64,000 nt of DNA from Candidatus Symbiobacter mobilis CR. GTDB taxonomy: Bacteria > Pseudomonadota > Gammaproteobacteria > Burkholderiales > Burkholderiaceae_C. The notes under the pieces are model-generated. The model did not search any database and was not told where the DNA came from. It saw nothing but the letters and a program-made list of their open reading frames with translations. Location of the stretch: assembly GCF_000477435.1 (NCBI RefSeq), contig NC_022576.1, forward strand, positions 1,984,001 through 2,048,000. Reading direction: 5' to 3'. A program made the translations under genes and the position numbers. Below, piece by piece: positions 7,176 to 17,056 of the stretch (positions within the stretch are counted from its first letter, which is position 1; each line of letters opens with the position of its first letter).

Positions 7176-9947
7176 ATGAAACGAATGTTGATCAATGCAA
7201 CCCAGGCCGAAGAACGCCGCCTCGCCGTGGTGGATGGCCAAAAGTTGCTGGACTATGAAATAGAAATCGAAGGACGCGAACAACGCAAAGGCAACATCTA
7301 CAAGGCGATCGTCACACGCATCGAGCCTTCGCTCGAAGCCTGCTTCGTCGACTACGGCGAGGATCGCCACGGCTTTCTCCCCTTCAAGGAAGTTGCTCGA
7401 CAGTACTTCCAGCAAGGCATTCCTACCGGGCAGGCCAAAATTTCCGAAGCCCTCAAGGAAGGGCAGGAATTGCTCGTCCAGGTAGAACGCGAGGAACGGG
7501 GCAACAAGGGTGCCGCGTTGACGACGTTCGTCTCGCTGGCCGGGCGCTACATCGTGCTGATGCCCAACAACCCGCGTGGCGGCGGGGTCTCCCGCAGGGT
7601 GGAAGGCGACGACCGTACCGACCTCAAGGAAGCGCTCGATCAGCTCGAATACCCCAACGGGATGAGCATCATTGCCCGCACTGCCGGTATTGGCCGAAAC
7701 GCCGTCGAACTGCAATGGGATTTGAGCTACCTGCTCAAGCTGTGGTCTGCCATCGACGCTGCAGCCAAGGGGAGCAAAGGCCCCTTGCTGATCTACCAGG
7801 AATCCAACCTCGTCATCCGTGCGATTCGCGACTACTTCCACCAGGAAATCGGCGAAATCCTCATCGACACCGACGACGTGTACGAGCAAGCCCGGCAATT
7901 CATGGCACACGTCATGCCCGAGCACGCCCCCCGGGTCAAGCGCTACCGTGACGACGCGCCGCTGTTCAGCCGCTTCCAGATCGAGCACCAGATCGAAACG
8001 GCGTATGCACGCACCGTAACGCTGCCTGGCGGGGGGGCCATCGTCATCGACCACACGGAAGCGCTGGTCTCGATCGACGTGAACTCCGCCCGCGCCATCA
8101 AGGGCAGCGACATTGAGGAAACCGCGCTGCGCACGAACCTCGAAGCTGCGGAAGAAGTCGCACGCCAAGCCCGCCTGCGTGACTTGGGCGGTCTGATCGT
8201 CATCGACTTCATCGACATGGAAGAAAGCCGCAACCGCCGGGAAGTGGAAACCCGTCTGCGCGATTCCCTGCGCCAGGATCGCGCCCGGGTGCAGTTTGGG
8301 ACGATCAGCCGCTTCGGCCTGATGGAGATGAGCCGCCAGCGTCTGCGCCCTGCGCTCAGCGAAGGCGCTTCGATGCCTTGCCCACGTTGCGGAGGGTCCG
8401 GCCACGTCCGCGATACCGAATCCAGCGCCCTGCAAATCCTGCGTATCGTCCAGGAAGAATCGCATAAGGACAACACAGCATCGGTGCTATGCCAGGTTCC
8501 CGTCGACGTGGCATCCTTCCTGCTCAACGAAAAGCGCACCGAAATCGCCAAGATCGAGCTCAAGCAGCGCATCAACGTGCTCGTCGTGCCCAACAAATCA
8601 CTGGAAACGCCGAACTACCTGCTCGAACGCCTCAAGCACGACGATCCCCGGCTCGACAACATCGAACCGAGCTACAGGCTGGCCGTCGAAGCGGAGGAAT
8701 CGACCGCAGTGACACGCGGTTCGCGCGAGCCTACAAACAAGCAGGTTCCGCTGATCAAGGGGGTGCTCCCTGACGCGCCCGCCCCGCAAGCCCCGGTGCG
8801 GGAACCCGCCCAACGCACAGCCGAAGCGCATGGCGAACCCCGCGACAAAACCGTGGTGGCCACGCCGACGATCATCGAAAAAGGGCTGTTTGAATGGGTC
8901 AAGCACTTGCTGGGTATCTTCACCGCAGCCAGCCAGGAGCAGCCTGCCGCCACGGCGGAATCTCCCACCCCTGCCCGGGCAGGAGGGCGGCGCGCAGACC
9001 GCCAGCGCAAACCCCGCAATGAACCCCCGCAGGGGACCAAGGCCGAGGCCGCTTTCGAGAAAACCGATCGCTTCGACAAAACAGACAGGGCCGACAACAA
9101 CGACAAAAGCGATACCCCCCTTGCCCGCCGCTCCGAACCCCGCCAGGGCGCCCTGCGCACCGAGCAGGAAGCACCGATGTCGCCCTCGTCCGACGGCGCC
9201 CAGCCCCCCTCCGGCCCGCGCGACCCCCGTGATCCGCGTGATCCAAGACCCAGCCGCAGTGGCCGGTCTGGCCGTCGCACCCCACGTGGTGGCCGCGCAG
9301 AAGGCGACTCGCGCACAGACCCTGCCCAACCCGCCGCGCCGCTGGCAAGCGCCAGCCTGACCGAGCCTGTGCCAGCGGTAGACGATGCACTGTCTGCAGA
9401 AGGAGAGCTTGGCAACGATGGCGCTTCCTCTGCGTCTAGCGCCGACGCTCGCGGATCGCGCCGCCAGCGCGACCGTTTTGGCCGGGAACGCAAGCCCCGT
9501 CCCGCAACGAATGCGGACAGTACCGAGGCCCCGGTTCCGCCCACTACGAACGACGCCCCGGCTCAACCTGCGCAGGCCGTTCAGGCGGATGCGCCGCTGG
9601 CACCGCCAACGACCCTGCCCGTCACCGCAGTACCCGTAGCGCCCCTTGCAACGGCTGCCATGCCCGCAGCACCTGCAATACCGGCCGTACCGGCGCAGCC
9701 ATACCGCTTGCCCGAACAGGAATTGGCGCAGGTAGCGCAGGAATCCGGGTTGGTGTGGGTGCAGTCGGATACGAGCAAGGTTGCTGCTGCGCAGCAAGCC
9801 ATTGCTGCACAGCCTGAGCCTGTCCATGTCCCTCGCGAACGCCCGGCTCCCGCTCCCCTCGAAGACTCTGCCCTGGTGCTGGTCGAAACCAAACGTGACC
9901 TGCGCACTGTCGTACTCCCTTTCGAGGATTCGGCTCCCCGCCAGTGA
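7176..9947 (+). CDS. rne: Ribonuclease E
   Basis: A 923-residue endoribonuclease. The catalytic half is nearly colinear with E. coli RNase [11 protein letters not shown] start, S1 domain at about 36-120, 5'-sensor region, and DNase I-like domain with catalytic Asp301 (SIDVNS) and Asp344 (VIDFIDME). The Zn-link is CPRC (Cys402/Cys405). After residue ~520 the protein becomes low-complexity and charged, with Arg-rich patches ([23 protein letters not shown]) and an [10 protein letters not shown] repeat. This is the expected disordered scaffold that binds RNA and degradosome partners. The last ~60 residues contain [11 protein letters not shown] and a conserved-looking LVLVETKRD end. The ATG at 7176 is preferred over 7170 because the AGGA at 7164 is better spaced. 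The enzyme starts mRNA decay and processes rRNA/tRNA at the inner membrane. Confidence 0.96.
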   Translation: MKRMLINATQAEERRLAVVDGQKLLDYEIEIEGREQRKGNIYKAIVTRIEPSLEACFVDYGEDRHGFLPFKEVARQYFQQGIPTGQAKISEALKEGQELLVQVEREERGNKGAALTTFVSLAGRYIVLMPNNPRGGGVSRRVEGDDRTDLKEALDQLEYPNGMSIIARTAGIGRNAVELQWDLSYLLKLWSAIDAAAKGSKGPLLIYQESNLVIRAIRDYFHQEIGEILIDTDDVYEQARQFMAHVMPEHAPRVKRYRDDAPLFSRFQIEHQIETAYARTVTLPGGGAIVIDHTEALVSIDVNSARAIKGSDIEETALRTNLEAAEEVARQARLRDLGGLIVIDFIDMEESRNRREVETRLRDSLRQDRARVQFGTISRFGLMEMSRQRLRPALSEGASMPCPRCGGSGHVRDTESSALQILRIVQEESHKDNTASVLCQVPVDVASFLLNEKRTEIAKIELKQRINVLVVPNKSLETPNYLLERLKHDDPRLDNIEPSYRLAVEAEESTAVTRGSREPTNKQVPLIKGVLPDAPAPQAPVREPAQRTAEAHGEPRDKTVVATPTIIEKGLFEWVKHLLGIFTAASQEQPAATAESPTPARAGGRRADRQRKPRNEPPQGTKAEAAFEKTDRFDKTDRADNNDKSDTPLARRSEPRQGALRTEQEAPMSPSSDGAQPPSGPRDPRDPRDPRPSRSGRSGRRTPRGGRAEGDSRTDPAQPAAPLASASLTEPVPAVDDALSAEGELGNDGASSASSADARGSRRQRDRFGRERKPRPATNADSTEAPVPPTTNDAPAQPAQAVQADAPLAPPTTLPVTAVPVAPLATAAMPAAPAIPAVPAQPYRLPEQELAQVAQESGLVWVQSDTSKVAAAQQAIAAQPEPVHVPRERPAPAPLEDSALVLVETKRDLRTVVLPFEDSAPRQ

Positions 9948-9953
9948 TCAACC

Positions 9954-9977
9954 CCCCGTGCGCGGCATCGCACGGGG
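9954..9977 (+). terminator. Hairpin after rne
   Basis: A perfect 9-bp GC stem (ccccgtgcg / cgcacgggg) with a 6-base loop starts 7 bases after the rne stop and ends 23 bases before the next gene. There is no T-run after it, so it may be a 3'-end stabiliser or processing site rather than a true intrinsic terminator. Confidence 0.4.
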
Positions 9978-9999
9978 TACTGCCATCGACATCCACACC

Positions 10000-10311
10000 A
10001 TGCAGGATCATTACGCCAGACTGGGGGTGCATTGCAATGCCACGATGGCCGAGATCAAGCAGGCTTTCCGTCGCCAGGCTGCGCTACACCATCCAGATCG
10101 CAACCCCTCCCCCGACGCTGCTACGCGGTTTCGCGCCGTGCAGCAGTCGTATGAGGTGCTATCTGACCCCGAACGGCGCAAAGCCTACGACGATCTACGC
10201 CAGCGCAAGCTGCTCGATGACCCCCTGCCCGTCGCAGCCTCCCTCTGGCGCGACTATGTCCGCGATCTCCGTCGCTCTTTCACCAGCACGACGCTTCCTC
10301 CTTCGTTGTAG
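10000..10311 (+). CDS. Small J-domain (DnaJ-like) protein
   Basis: A 103-residue protein consisting almost only of an N-terminal J domain: DHYARLGV, AEIKQAFRRQA, the HPD motif in HHPDRNPSP, and SYEVLSDPERRKAYD. There is a ~30-residue tail with no G/F or zinc-finger region. The J domain should stimulate an Hsp70 ATPase; the client is unknown. The start at 10000 is the last ATG before the domain. It follows rne by 52 bases and precedes three unrecognised genes by 112 bases, so it could serve either group. Confidence 0.88.
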   Translation: MQDHYARLGVHCNATMAEIKQAFRRQAALHHPDRNPSPDAATRFRAVQQSYEVLSDPERRKAYDDLRQRKLLDDPLPVAASLWRDYVRDLRRSFTSTTLPPSL

Positions 10312-10423
10312 GAGCGACGGCAGTCACGTTGGCGGGGGGGGGGATTGGGGATGATGCGTGCATCCCCCGGCCTATTGCCTTATCTCCCTGTCAGTCCCAG
10401 TCAGTCCCAGTAAGGAACCACCG

Positions 10424-10975
10424 ATGAGCCCGTTCTTCCGCACCCTGCACACCACGTACCAGGCCGAAATCGACGATCTTCGGCAAGACAGCGAGGGGCG
10501 CGACGTGCTCCAGCGCCGACTCGCGCAGAAACGTACCCAGTTCGCCTTTTTGCTACAGATGGCCGATTCCAACCCGGAAATGGCTGCCTCCGCCTTGCAC
10601 GGCGGCTTTCAGTTTGGCGACCGCGCTGTACTCGACCGCCTCACCAACCTCCACGCCGACAAACTTCCTGCGTGGAGCAAGATATGCCCGACGGTGCATG
10701 TCGCCCCCTGGGCGCAGCCGCTCGTAGCCCAGGCGCTGGTCGCCCCCGAAGGAGAGCGCTTTCTGACCATTGCCGTTGTGCTGGAATACCTATACCAGCG
10801 TGCCACCCACCCCAAACCGAACAACACTGCCACGCAGGCAGTGGACGAGGAAACGCCGAAACAGCAACACGCGGACGCAGACCCCGACGCCAGCGATGGA
10901 GAAGACATCGACGATCTCGATAGCGATGCAGGCGCAGACTGGCTCGCAAGCCAGGGGTTTGACCGCAAGCACTGA
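10424..10975 (+). CDS. Uncharacterised protein, first of a three-gene run
   Basis: I do not recognise this 183-residue protein. The first ~130 residues are mixed helical (TYQAEIDDLRQDS, LQRRLAQKRTQFAFLLQMAD) with a hydrophobic stretch ERFLTIAVVLEYLYQ. The last ~45 are strongly acidic and probably disordered (DADPDASDGEDIDDLDSD), ending GADWLASQGFDRKH. No signal peptide or membrane helix. The ATG at 10424 is preceded by AAGGA, and by a 10-bp sequence (tcagtcccag) repeated in tandem. Only 11 bases separate it from the next gene, so an operon is likely. Confidence 0.8.
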   Translation: MSPFFRTLHTTYQAEIDDLRQDSEGRDVLQRRLAQKRTQFAFLLQMADSNPEMAASALHGGFQFGDRAVLDRLTNLHADKLPAWSKICPTVHVAPWAQPLVAQALVAPEGERFLTIAVVLEYLYQRATHPKPNNTATQAVDEETPKQQHADADPDASDGEDIDDLDSDAGADWLASQGFDRKH

Positions 10976-10986
10976 GGAGACCCACG

Positions 10987-11772
10987 ATGTCCTACGCCTT
11001 GTCTATCGTCGTTGAACAAACCCACGACCTGATTGCCCGTGGGGACATTGCAGGTGCCGAGTCCGCCCTGGTGGCCCTGGCCGATGCCCATGGAGACGGC
11101 GCGCTCGTCGAAGCCGTTGCACAGCTCCCCGTTCGCGATGTCCTCGCCATCGTGCGCGAATTCGACCCCGGCAAGCCCTCGATCGTGCAGCTCGTCCTCG
11201 ACCCCGAACAATTCGCCAGCGCTGTCGTCTTGGAACGCAACTACCGAGACCCTACACATGCCCACCTGCGTGGCATGGTCAATGCAGTCCTGTTCCGCGA
11301 CGGAGCCAATCCCCTGGATTTTCTCGACGCGCTCGCAGAACGCGACGGTGGTTCCGAAGCCTTGGCCGACTACTTCGAGGAGTACTGGGCAGAGGTCATC
11401 GAATACGCCCGCACCGGCTCTTTCGAACCCGTAGGCGAGCTTGATAGCCTGCCTTCCGAAGACGAGATGCTGTGCCACACGCACGGCACGCGGGAATGGG
11501 ACGGCTGGGGCGTGGAATCCGAAGATGAAGGCCCGGTGGATAGCGACCTGCTGCATACGACGAGCGGCTCTTCCCGCCTCAGCGAAGAAGAGGTCGCGGA
11601 CACAGACTGGAAGCATCTGGCATGGCTGTTGCGTATGCGTAGGCCGGACCAGTTTTCCGAAGTACTGCTGATCCTGCGGGCCAAAGCGCGTGCATTTGCT
11701 CTGCAGGACGCACCGTTGCCCGACGCTGCCTCCCCTGGCAGCGCAGGGTTGCAAGAAGAATCAGCCATTTAG
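10987..11772 (+). CDS. Uncharacterised protein, second of a three-gene run
   Basis: A 261-residue soluble, acidic protein. The N-terminal half is helical with repeated short motifs (LPVRDVLAIVREFDP, LDPEQFASAVVLERNYRD, NPLDFLDALAERDGG). The pattern 'LPxxD...E...PEQ...RD' faintly recalls the start of DUF6178 proteins, but I would not assign the family on this. The C-terminal part has DWKHLAWLLRMRRPDQFSEVLLILRAKA. GAGGAG lies upstream of the ATG. Function unknown; context is the J-domain gene upstream and a larger partner 25 bases downstream. Confidence 0.8.
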   Translation: MSYALSIVVEQTHDLIARGDIAGAESALVALADAHGDGALVEAVAQLPVRDVLAIVREFDPGKPSIVQLVLDPEQFASAVVLERNYRDPTHAHLRGMVNAVLFRDGANPLDFLDALAERDGGSEALADYFEEYWAEVIEYARTGSFEPVGELDSLPSEDEMLCHTHGTREWDGWGVESEDEGPVDSDLLHTTSGSSRLSEEEVADTDWKHLAWLLRMRRPDQFSEVLLILRAKARAFALQDAPLPDAASPGSAGLQEESAI

Positions 11773-11797
11773 CGCACGCTACGCAGGCCGGTATGCC

Positions 11798-13069
11798 ATG
11801 GTTCGCGGTACTCGCCCCCCTCTTCCCGACCGCCGCGCTACCGCAGGCAGTCTGGCTGCTTACGACGACCGACTCTTTTTCGAAAAAGCGCTGGTCTACG
11901 GCGTGCAACATGGCATCCTGGACGATGCCCGGCTGGAGCTGCTTGCGGAAAAAGCAGCCCAGGGCATCGTGCAAATCGCCCGGTACTTCGGTTCGGAATA
12001 CCTGCTTGCCGAGCTAGAACGCGCCCGCGAGCGGCTGGTTCGCTTCGTCAGCTTGGCACTGCAAACCTCCAGCCAGGGGGATCTGCATGCCGCCGCCGTG
12101 GCCTTGCGCGAGCAAAGTCTGCTTGCGCTCTCCAAGGCCGGTGCAGACCAGCTCAAGGCGTTGATCACGATGCCCAAGAGCACCCACTTTGGGATGAATG
12201 ACGACGCAGCATTTGGCGAACGCCATATCCCATTGCTCGACAAGTGGTCGAGCGAAGGATGGGAAGCCATCCAACAGGAATGGGCACAACGCTCGCAGGT
12301 GGCGCTGACGCTCGATACCGCCATGTGGCTGGCGGGGCGCATCGGCGTGCAGCCCAGCGTTCTCGACGAAGCGCAGCCTGATGCAGAAGCCGTTATCCGC
12401 ACCGCCTTGCTTGCCCACGCGGCCCAATGCCATGAAACGCCCAACTGGCCTTGCTTCGAGGCCATGATCGACACGCTGCGGCAGTCTGCAGAATGGACCC
12501 AGAGCGGACAGTGCAGTCAGTGCAATATTGCCGCCACGCTACGCACCGTGCCTGGCCTGCCAGACACCATGCAGCCGGTGATCGACCGCATCGCGCATGG
12601 GGTATGCGATGACTTGCCACGCATCCTCGACCCCCATATCCCGGTGCGGGCATTGTTTGATCAGACTCCCGCCTTCGTTGGCCGCTATTTCTGGGTCGAC
12701 GACCCGATGGGCGAGCTGGACCACCACGACCGCAATGCGTCCTCCACGTGGTACCGATTGACGCAAGGCACGCATGACGACACCACATTGCTAACGATGC
12801 TGTTGTGCGTGGCGGCAGCGAGAAAGCCTGCCACGTCACTATCCGACCGGGCAGCGCAAACCCTGGTTCGCAAAATCCGCAAAACAGGCTGGCACCCGGA
12901 GCGCGCAACGGCTTTCCTCGACGAACACGCCCCCCCGTATTACCGCAAAGACTGCCAACGCCTGTGGAACGATTTCGTTCAGCAGGCAACCCAGACGCTC
13001 TGCACCGCAGATTCCCCAATTCGCGACGCCATGGCTTTGCTACGGCAGGAATGCGCGATCGTGGGGTAG
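11798..13069 (+). CDS. Uncharacterised protein, third of a three-gene run
   Basis: A 423-residue soluble protein of unknown function. Visible features are an N-terminal helical region (FFEKALVYGVQHGIL, ARLELLAEKAAQGI), a central stretch with a CSQC pair (SGQCSQCN) that could bind metal, and a C-terminal region rich in Trp/Tyr/His (YYRKDCQRLWNDF). The ATG at 11798 is the first after the previous stop that gives a coherent N-terminus, though no strong Shine-Dalgarno is evident. It closes the three-gene run; the next gene starts 123 bases later on the same strand and belongs to a different functional group. Confidence 0.78.
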   Translation: MVRGTRPPLPDRRATAGSLAAYDDRLFFEKALVYGVQHGILDDARLELLAEKAAQGIVQIARYFGSEYLLAELERARERLVRFVSLALQTSSQGDLHAAAVALREQSLLALSKAGADQLKALITMPKSTHFGMNDDAAFGERHIPLLDKWSSEGWEAIQQEWAQRSQVALTLDTAMWLAGRIGVQPSVLDEAQPDAEAVIRTALLAHAAQCHETPNWPCFEAMIDTLRQSAEWTQSGQCSQCNIAATLRTVPGLPDTMQPVIDRIAHGVCDDLPRILDPHIPVRALFDQTPAFVGRYFWVDDPMGELDHHDRNASSTWYRLTQGTHDDTTLLTMLLCVAAARKPATSLSDRAAQTLVRKIRKTGWHPERATAFLDEHAPPYYRKDCQRLWNDFVQQATQTLCTADSPIRDAMALLRQECAIVG

Positions 13070-13192
13070 AAGCCGCCCACTCGACCGCCTTCAGACCGCA
13101 TCGAATCCAGGTCGATGGACCACAGAGTCTCCTTGATAACAATGAGGGGGTTGCATTCATTTTCCGCGCCAAAACGAATCCACATGTGAACC

Positions 13193-15064
13193 ATGAAAAC
13201 CATCAAATCCCAATATATTTTGACTGGGTTGTTTATCAGCCTCCTGACGGTGTTAACCGTTTCCGTAACAACATATTTTGTTTCTTATTCGATCACATCC
13301 AAACTATTGGATGAGCGCATGCGTATCCAGGTTCGGAAAAATGCCTCAGAGCTGAATCTGTGGTTTAGTCATTATCAAAATCTGATTGAAGAAACTGCGG
13401 AAGATTTGCAAATTACACAAAATCTCGATGCAGTCCAGTTACAAAGCATTTTTGCCAACAAAGTTCGCAGATCTCACGGCAACATCAAAGATCTTTACCT
13501 GGGTGATGAAGAAAATAACAAACTCATTATCGCATCAGGCTGGGTACCTCCCCCCGACTACCAGGTTCGGTCACGCCCTTGGTTTCAAGATGCCATTGCA
13601 GCCCATGGCAAAGTCATCGTCACCAAACCTTATGAAGATGCCATCCTCAACACCGATCACTCCACCGATTTTGTTATGACGGTTGCCAGAACCGTGACGT
13701 ATCAAGACAAGGTTTTTGTATTGGCTGCAGACATCAGCCTCAAACATGTCATCCAAATCGTGCAAAACCACAGTTTTGGGCCTAACAGCTACGCATTCCT
13801 CCTTGATCAGGTCGGCAACGTCATTGCACACCCCATTCCACAGTTTTTGGCAACAAAGAAAGGGCTGAAAAACATTCAATCGATTCCAGGCATCGATTAC
13901 GCTGCGCTCATCCGTGCGATGACCGAGCAACCCTACGATGCAACCCCAGTCTGGGTGCGTGATGCCGATGGCGTGCGACGAAATGTGATGATGAGCGAGA
14001 TTACACCCTCCCAATGGATTTTGGGCGTGGCAACCGATGAAGCCGAATACCGAAAACCTTTGACGGCATTGCTATACGGCTTTGTGGCTGCCCTACTTTT
14101 GTCCATACTGATCAGCATGGCTACCATGCTGCGCCTAGTCAGGAGAATGACTAAGCCCATCGAAATGCTGAACCAAGCAGTTCATACCTTTGCATCCACG
14201 GGCCAGAATGCGCCATTGGAATTGCATCGCACCGATGAATTGGGGCAGCTTGCGGCCAGCTTCAACGATATGAGCGCCACCATCCAAAAACGTGCGCACG
14301 AACTGGAGGCAATCAACCACAAACTGCTTGAACTGGATGCGGCAAAGTCGGTATTCCTGTCAACGGTTTCGCACGAATTGCGAACCCCGCTCACCTCGGT
14401 CGTGGGGTTTGCCAAAGTCATCAGGAAAAAGCACGACGAGGTCATCACTCCCGTCTTGACGAATGCCGATCCCAAAATCATCAAAGCCATTACGCAAATT
14501 CGAGGAAACCTGGACATCATCATTGCCGAAAGCGAGCGGCTGACTCTGCTGATCAGCGACGTTCTCGATATCACCAGAATGGATGCGGGAAAAATGGAAT
14601 GGAAGTCGGAAAGCGTCGATTTTGCGGATGTCCTACGCCGAGCGATGGCAATGACTTCCGATTTGTTTGAAAAAAAGGGAATCCCCTGTACCCAGGCGAC
14701 AGACCCCGAGCTGCCCAGCGTGATAGGTGATGGCGAAAGGCTTGTGCAGGCGCTGGTCAACCTATTAAGCAATGCGGCCAAATTTACCGACGCTGGTCAA
14801 GTGACCTGCGAAGCCCGAAAAACACCCCAGGGAATTCTGGTTCGCGTGACCGACACCGGCGTGGGGATAGCCCCCGAATTGCACCAAGCTATCTTCAACA
14901 AATTCAAGCAAGTGGGCGACATTCTTTCGAGCAAGCCCAGCGGCATGGGCCTGGGCCTACCGATCTGCAAGGAAATTGTCGAGCACCATGGCGGGCGAAT
15001 TTGGGTGGATAGCGAGCCTGGACGCGGGAGTGCGTTTTTTATGGAAATTCCCACTACTTCCTGA
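13193..15064 (+). CDS. dCache-HAMP hybrid-less sensor histidine kinase
   Basis: A 623-residue membrane histidine kinase. Its order is TM1 (about 8-30), a periplasmic dCache-like sensor (with YQVRSRPWFQDAI and a PYEDA motif), TM2 (about 294-316), HAMP (RRMTKPIEMLNQAV to DELGQLAASFNDM), and HisKA with phospho-acceptor His about 394 in VSHELRTPL. The HATPase follows with N-box LVNLLSNAAKF, G1 DTGVGI and G2 GMGLGLPI. There is no receiver domain and no response regulator gene beside it. It opens a six-gene run ending at 20970. Its start resembles the two SiaA-like proteins that follow (IKxxYxLTGLxI...YSIT), so all three may share a membrane entry and signal type. Codon use is less GC-biased than the housekeeping genes. 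Confidence 0.92.
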   Translation: MKTIKSQYILTGLFISLLTVLTVSVTTYFVSYSITSKLLDERMRIQVRKNASELNLWFSHYQNLIEETAEDLQITQNLDAVQLQSIFANKVRRSHGNIKDLYLGDEENNKLIIASGWVPPPDYQVRSRPWFQDAIAAHGKVIVTKPYEDAILNTDHSTDFVMTVARTVTYQDKVFVLAADISLKHVIQIVQNHSFGPNSYAFLLDQVGNVIAHPIPQFLATKKGLKNIQSIPGIDYAALIRAMTEQPYDATPVWVRDADGVRRNVMMSEITPSQWILGVATDEAEYRKPLTALLYGFVAALLLSILISMATMLRLVRRMTKPIEMLNQAVHTFASTGQNAPLELHRTDELGQLAASFNDMSATIQKRAHELEAINHKLLELDAAKSVFLSTVSHELRTPLTSVVGFAKVIRKKHDEVITPVLTNADPKIIKAITQIRGNLDIIIAESERLTLLISDVLDITRMDAGKMEWKSESVDFADVLRRAMAMTSDLFEKKGIPCTQATDPELPSVIGDGERLVQALVNLLSNAAKFTDAGQVTCEARKTPQGILVRVTDTGVGIAPELHQAIFNKFKQVGDILSSKPSGMGLGLPICKEIVEHHGGRIWVDSEPGRGSAFFMEIPTTS

Positions 15065-15121
15065 AGAAGAAATTCACGACAGGCCTTCAGGCCGGGGTTG
15101 CAAACCGAAGTTTGTTTTACG

Positions 15122-17056
15122 ATGAAAAAAAGCATCAAGACCAAATATTTGTTGACCGGTTTGGTGATTTGTCTGGTTTCACTGATTCTGGTTTCTGTAG
15201 CTAGTTACTACGTGGCGTATTCAATCACGCGGGAACAAACCAATGCGTGGGTGGAAGCCAGCGCCATGAAAAATGCAGTGGGACTAGACTGGCGATTTCG
15301 GAAGTATGGACAAATTTTGGAGGACATGGCATCCGAAATCGCAAACCACGATGGTGAGTTACAAGATCGATGGTTGCTGAACATCATTGTGAAAAAAAAT
15401 GCACAATACAGTTCAGAATCTCCAACTTTTTATATTGTATTACAAGATAATAAACTTTTTTATCCGGATCAAAATTGGAAACCCCTACCAGGTTTTGATT
15501 TTCGTACCCGGGGCTGGTATCTCAGTGCTATCAAGAGTGAGATTCCCGTGTACTCGACACCATACGTCGATGCCTTTACAGGGAAAATGATCATCACGAT
15601 TTCAAAGAAATTGCAAAGGAATGGCGAATTGATTGGCGTAATTGCGGTGGATTTTCAGATCACCGATGTGCTGGAAATTGTCAAGAACTATAATGTCGGT
15701 GAATCAAGTTATGCATTTTTGCTGGATCAGGAAGGACAATTTCTAACGCATCCCAATACAAACTTTTTGCCTGATCAAAAAACAAGTCTCAAAAATATTT
15801 ATTCTGTCAATATCAAAGGGTATTCTCATCTCCAAGCCAGATTAAAAAGGGGGAAAACAGACATCATCAAGATTGTAGACTATGATAATCAAATTCGGTA
15901 TTTCACAACCGCCATGATTGAATCTAATCAATGGGTTCTTGGAGTCGCCATTCCAGAAAGCATGTATCGCAAACCATTGAACAGATTATTTTCTGGATAT
16001 ATTGCTGCGTTGCTTCTTGCGTTGGTCATAGGTTTCGGCATCATGTACAAATTGGTGATCGGGATGACCAAACCTATCAAGTCGCTCAACGACGGTGTTA
16101 AAAGTTTTTCTGTGGAGAACATGTCTGCGCGCGTTGCAGTCCACAGCGACGACGAGATAGGTGAACTGGGAAAAAGCTTCAACCAGATGGCCGACACTAT
16201 TCAAGAATACAGTCAATCATTGGAGAAAAAGGTGGCTGACCGCACCAGAGAATTGCAAGAGAAAAACCAGAACATCATGGAAAGCATTCATTATGCCGAG
16301 CGGCTGCAACGCGCCATCTTGCCGCCGTTACCTCATCGCCTGGGCATTGCGGACGATAAATGCTTTGTCATCTGGAAGCCCAAGGATACAGTGGGTGGCG
16401 ACATGTACTGGTGTCGCGGCGATGACCGGTACGTGCTGGTAGCCGTGGCGGATTGCACGGGTCACGGTGTGCCAGGTGCGTTGATGACCATGGCCCTGGG
16501 GTCCATTTTGGACAGTTTGCCGCGTTCGCTGGAGGGGACGAAGCCCTCGGCGCTTCTGCATCGTATCAACCTCAGTTTGCGTGAAACCCTGCGGCAAGAG
16601 AATCAAAACTCACTGGCCAATGACGGCGCGGATGTAGCACTATGTCTTCTGGATAAACAGGAAAAGACTTTTCTGTACGCCGGTGCCAAATTGTCTGCAT
16701 TTGTAGAGAAAAACGGTCAGATCACCGAGTACAAGGGTACAAAGCATAGCGTTGGCTATTCGCATGGCCGTGAGGTAATTTTTGAAGATCGCGAGATTAA
16801 ATGGATTGACGGCAGCGTGGTGTATCTGACTACAGATGGATTACTGGACCAAAATAGCGTAGAAGGAAAAGGCGGAATGGGCCGCAGCGGTTTCATCAAG
16901 CTGCTGCAAAGTTTGGCCGGTCAGCCCTTCGCAGTGCAAGAACAGACTGTGGAACAATTGATTACCACCAGTTTGGCGCAGGTTCAGCAGCGTGATGACA
17001 TCACGGTGGTCGGGTTTGAAATGGGTGGTAGTTTGAAAGGACGGATTGGACCATGA
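15122..17056 (+). CDS. SiaA-like dCache-HAMP-PP2C protein phosphatase, copy 1
   Basis: A 644-residue protein with TM1 (about 10-31), a dCache-type periplasmic sensor with DFRTRGWYLSAI, and TM2 (about 287-312). HAMP and a coiled-coil linker (SQSLEKKVADRTRELQEK) precede a SpoIIE/PP2C phosphatase domain from about 415. Metal-binding signatures are GGDMYW, VADCTGHGVPGALM, NDGADVALC and RDDITVVG. This is the architecture of SiaA of Pseudomonas aeruginosa, which dephosphorylates SiaC. The SiaB- and SiaC-like genes downstream support that role. The ATG at 15122 gives MKKSIKTKYL, matching the sister copy. The stop overlaps the start of the next gene (ATGA), indicating translational coupling. Confidence 0.9.
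   Translation: MKKSIKTKYLLTGLVICLVSLILVSVASYYVAYSITREQTNAWVEASAMKNAVGLDWRFRKYGQILEDMASEIANHDGELQDRWLLNIIVKKNAQYSSESPTFYIVLQDNKLFYPDQNWKPLPGFDFRTRGWYLSAIKSEIPVYSTPYVDAFTGKMIITISKKLQRNGELIGVIAVDFQITDVLEIVKNYNVGESSYAFLLDQEGQFLTHPNTNFLPDQKTSLKNIYSVNIKGYSHLQARLKRGKTDIIKIVDYDNQIRYFTTAMIESNQWVLGVAIPESMYRKPLNRLFSGYIAALLLALVIGFGIMYKLVIGMTKPIKSLNDGVKSFSVENMSARVAVHSDDEIGELGKSFNQMADTIQEYSQSLEKKVADRTRELQEKNQNIMESIHYAERLQRAILPPLPHRLGIADDKCFVIWKPKDTVGGDMYWCRGDDRYVLVAVADCTGHGVPGALMTMALGSILDSLPRSLEGTKPSALLHRINLSLRETLRQENQNSLANDGADVALCLLDKQEKTFLYAGAKLSAFVEKNGQITEYKGTKHSVGYSHGREVIFEDREIKWIDGSVVYLTTDGLLDQNSVEGKGGMGRSGFIKLLQSLAGQPFAVQEQTVEQLITTSLAQVQQRDDITVVGFEMGGSLKGRIGP

Noticed and set aside
6624..8465. A 613-codon open frame on the minus strand opposite rne
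   Set aside because: It is a frame shadow of the highly GC-biased rne gene; the plus-strand RNase E has all family motifs, and the antisense product has no recognisable domain.
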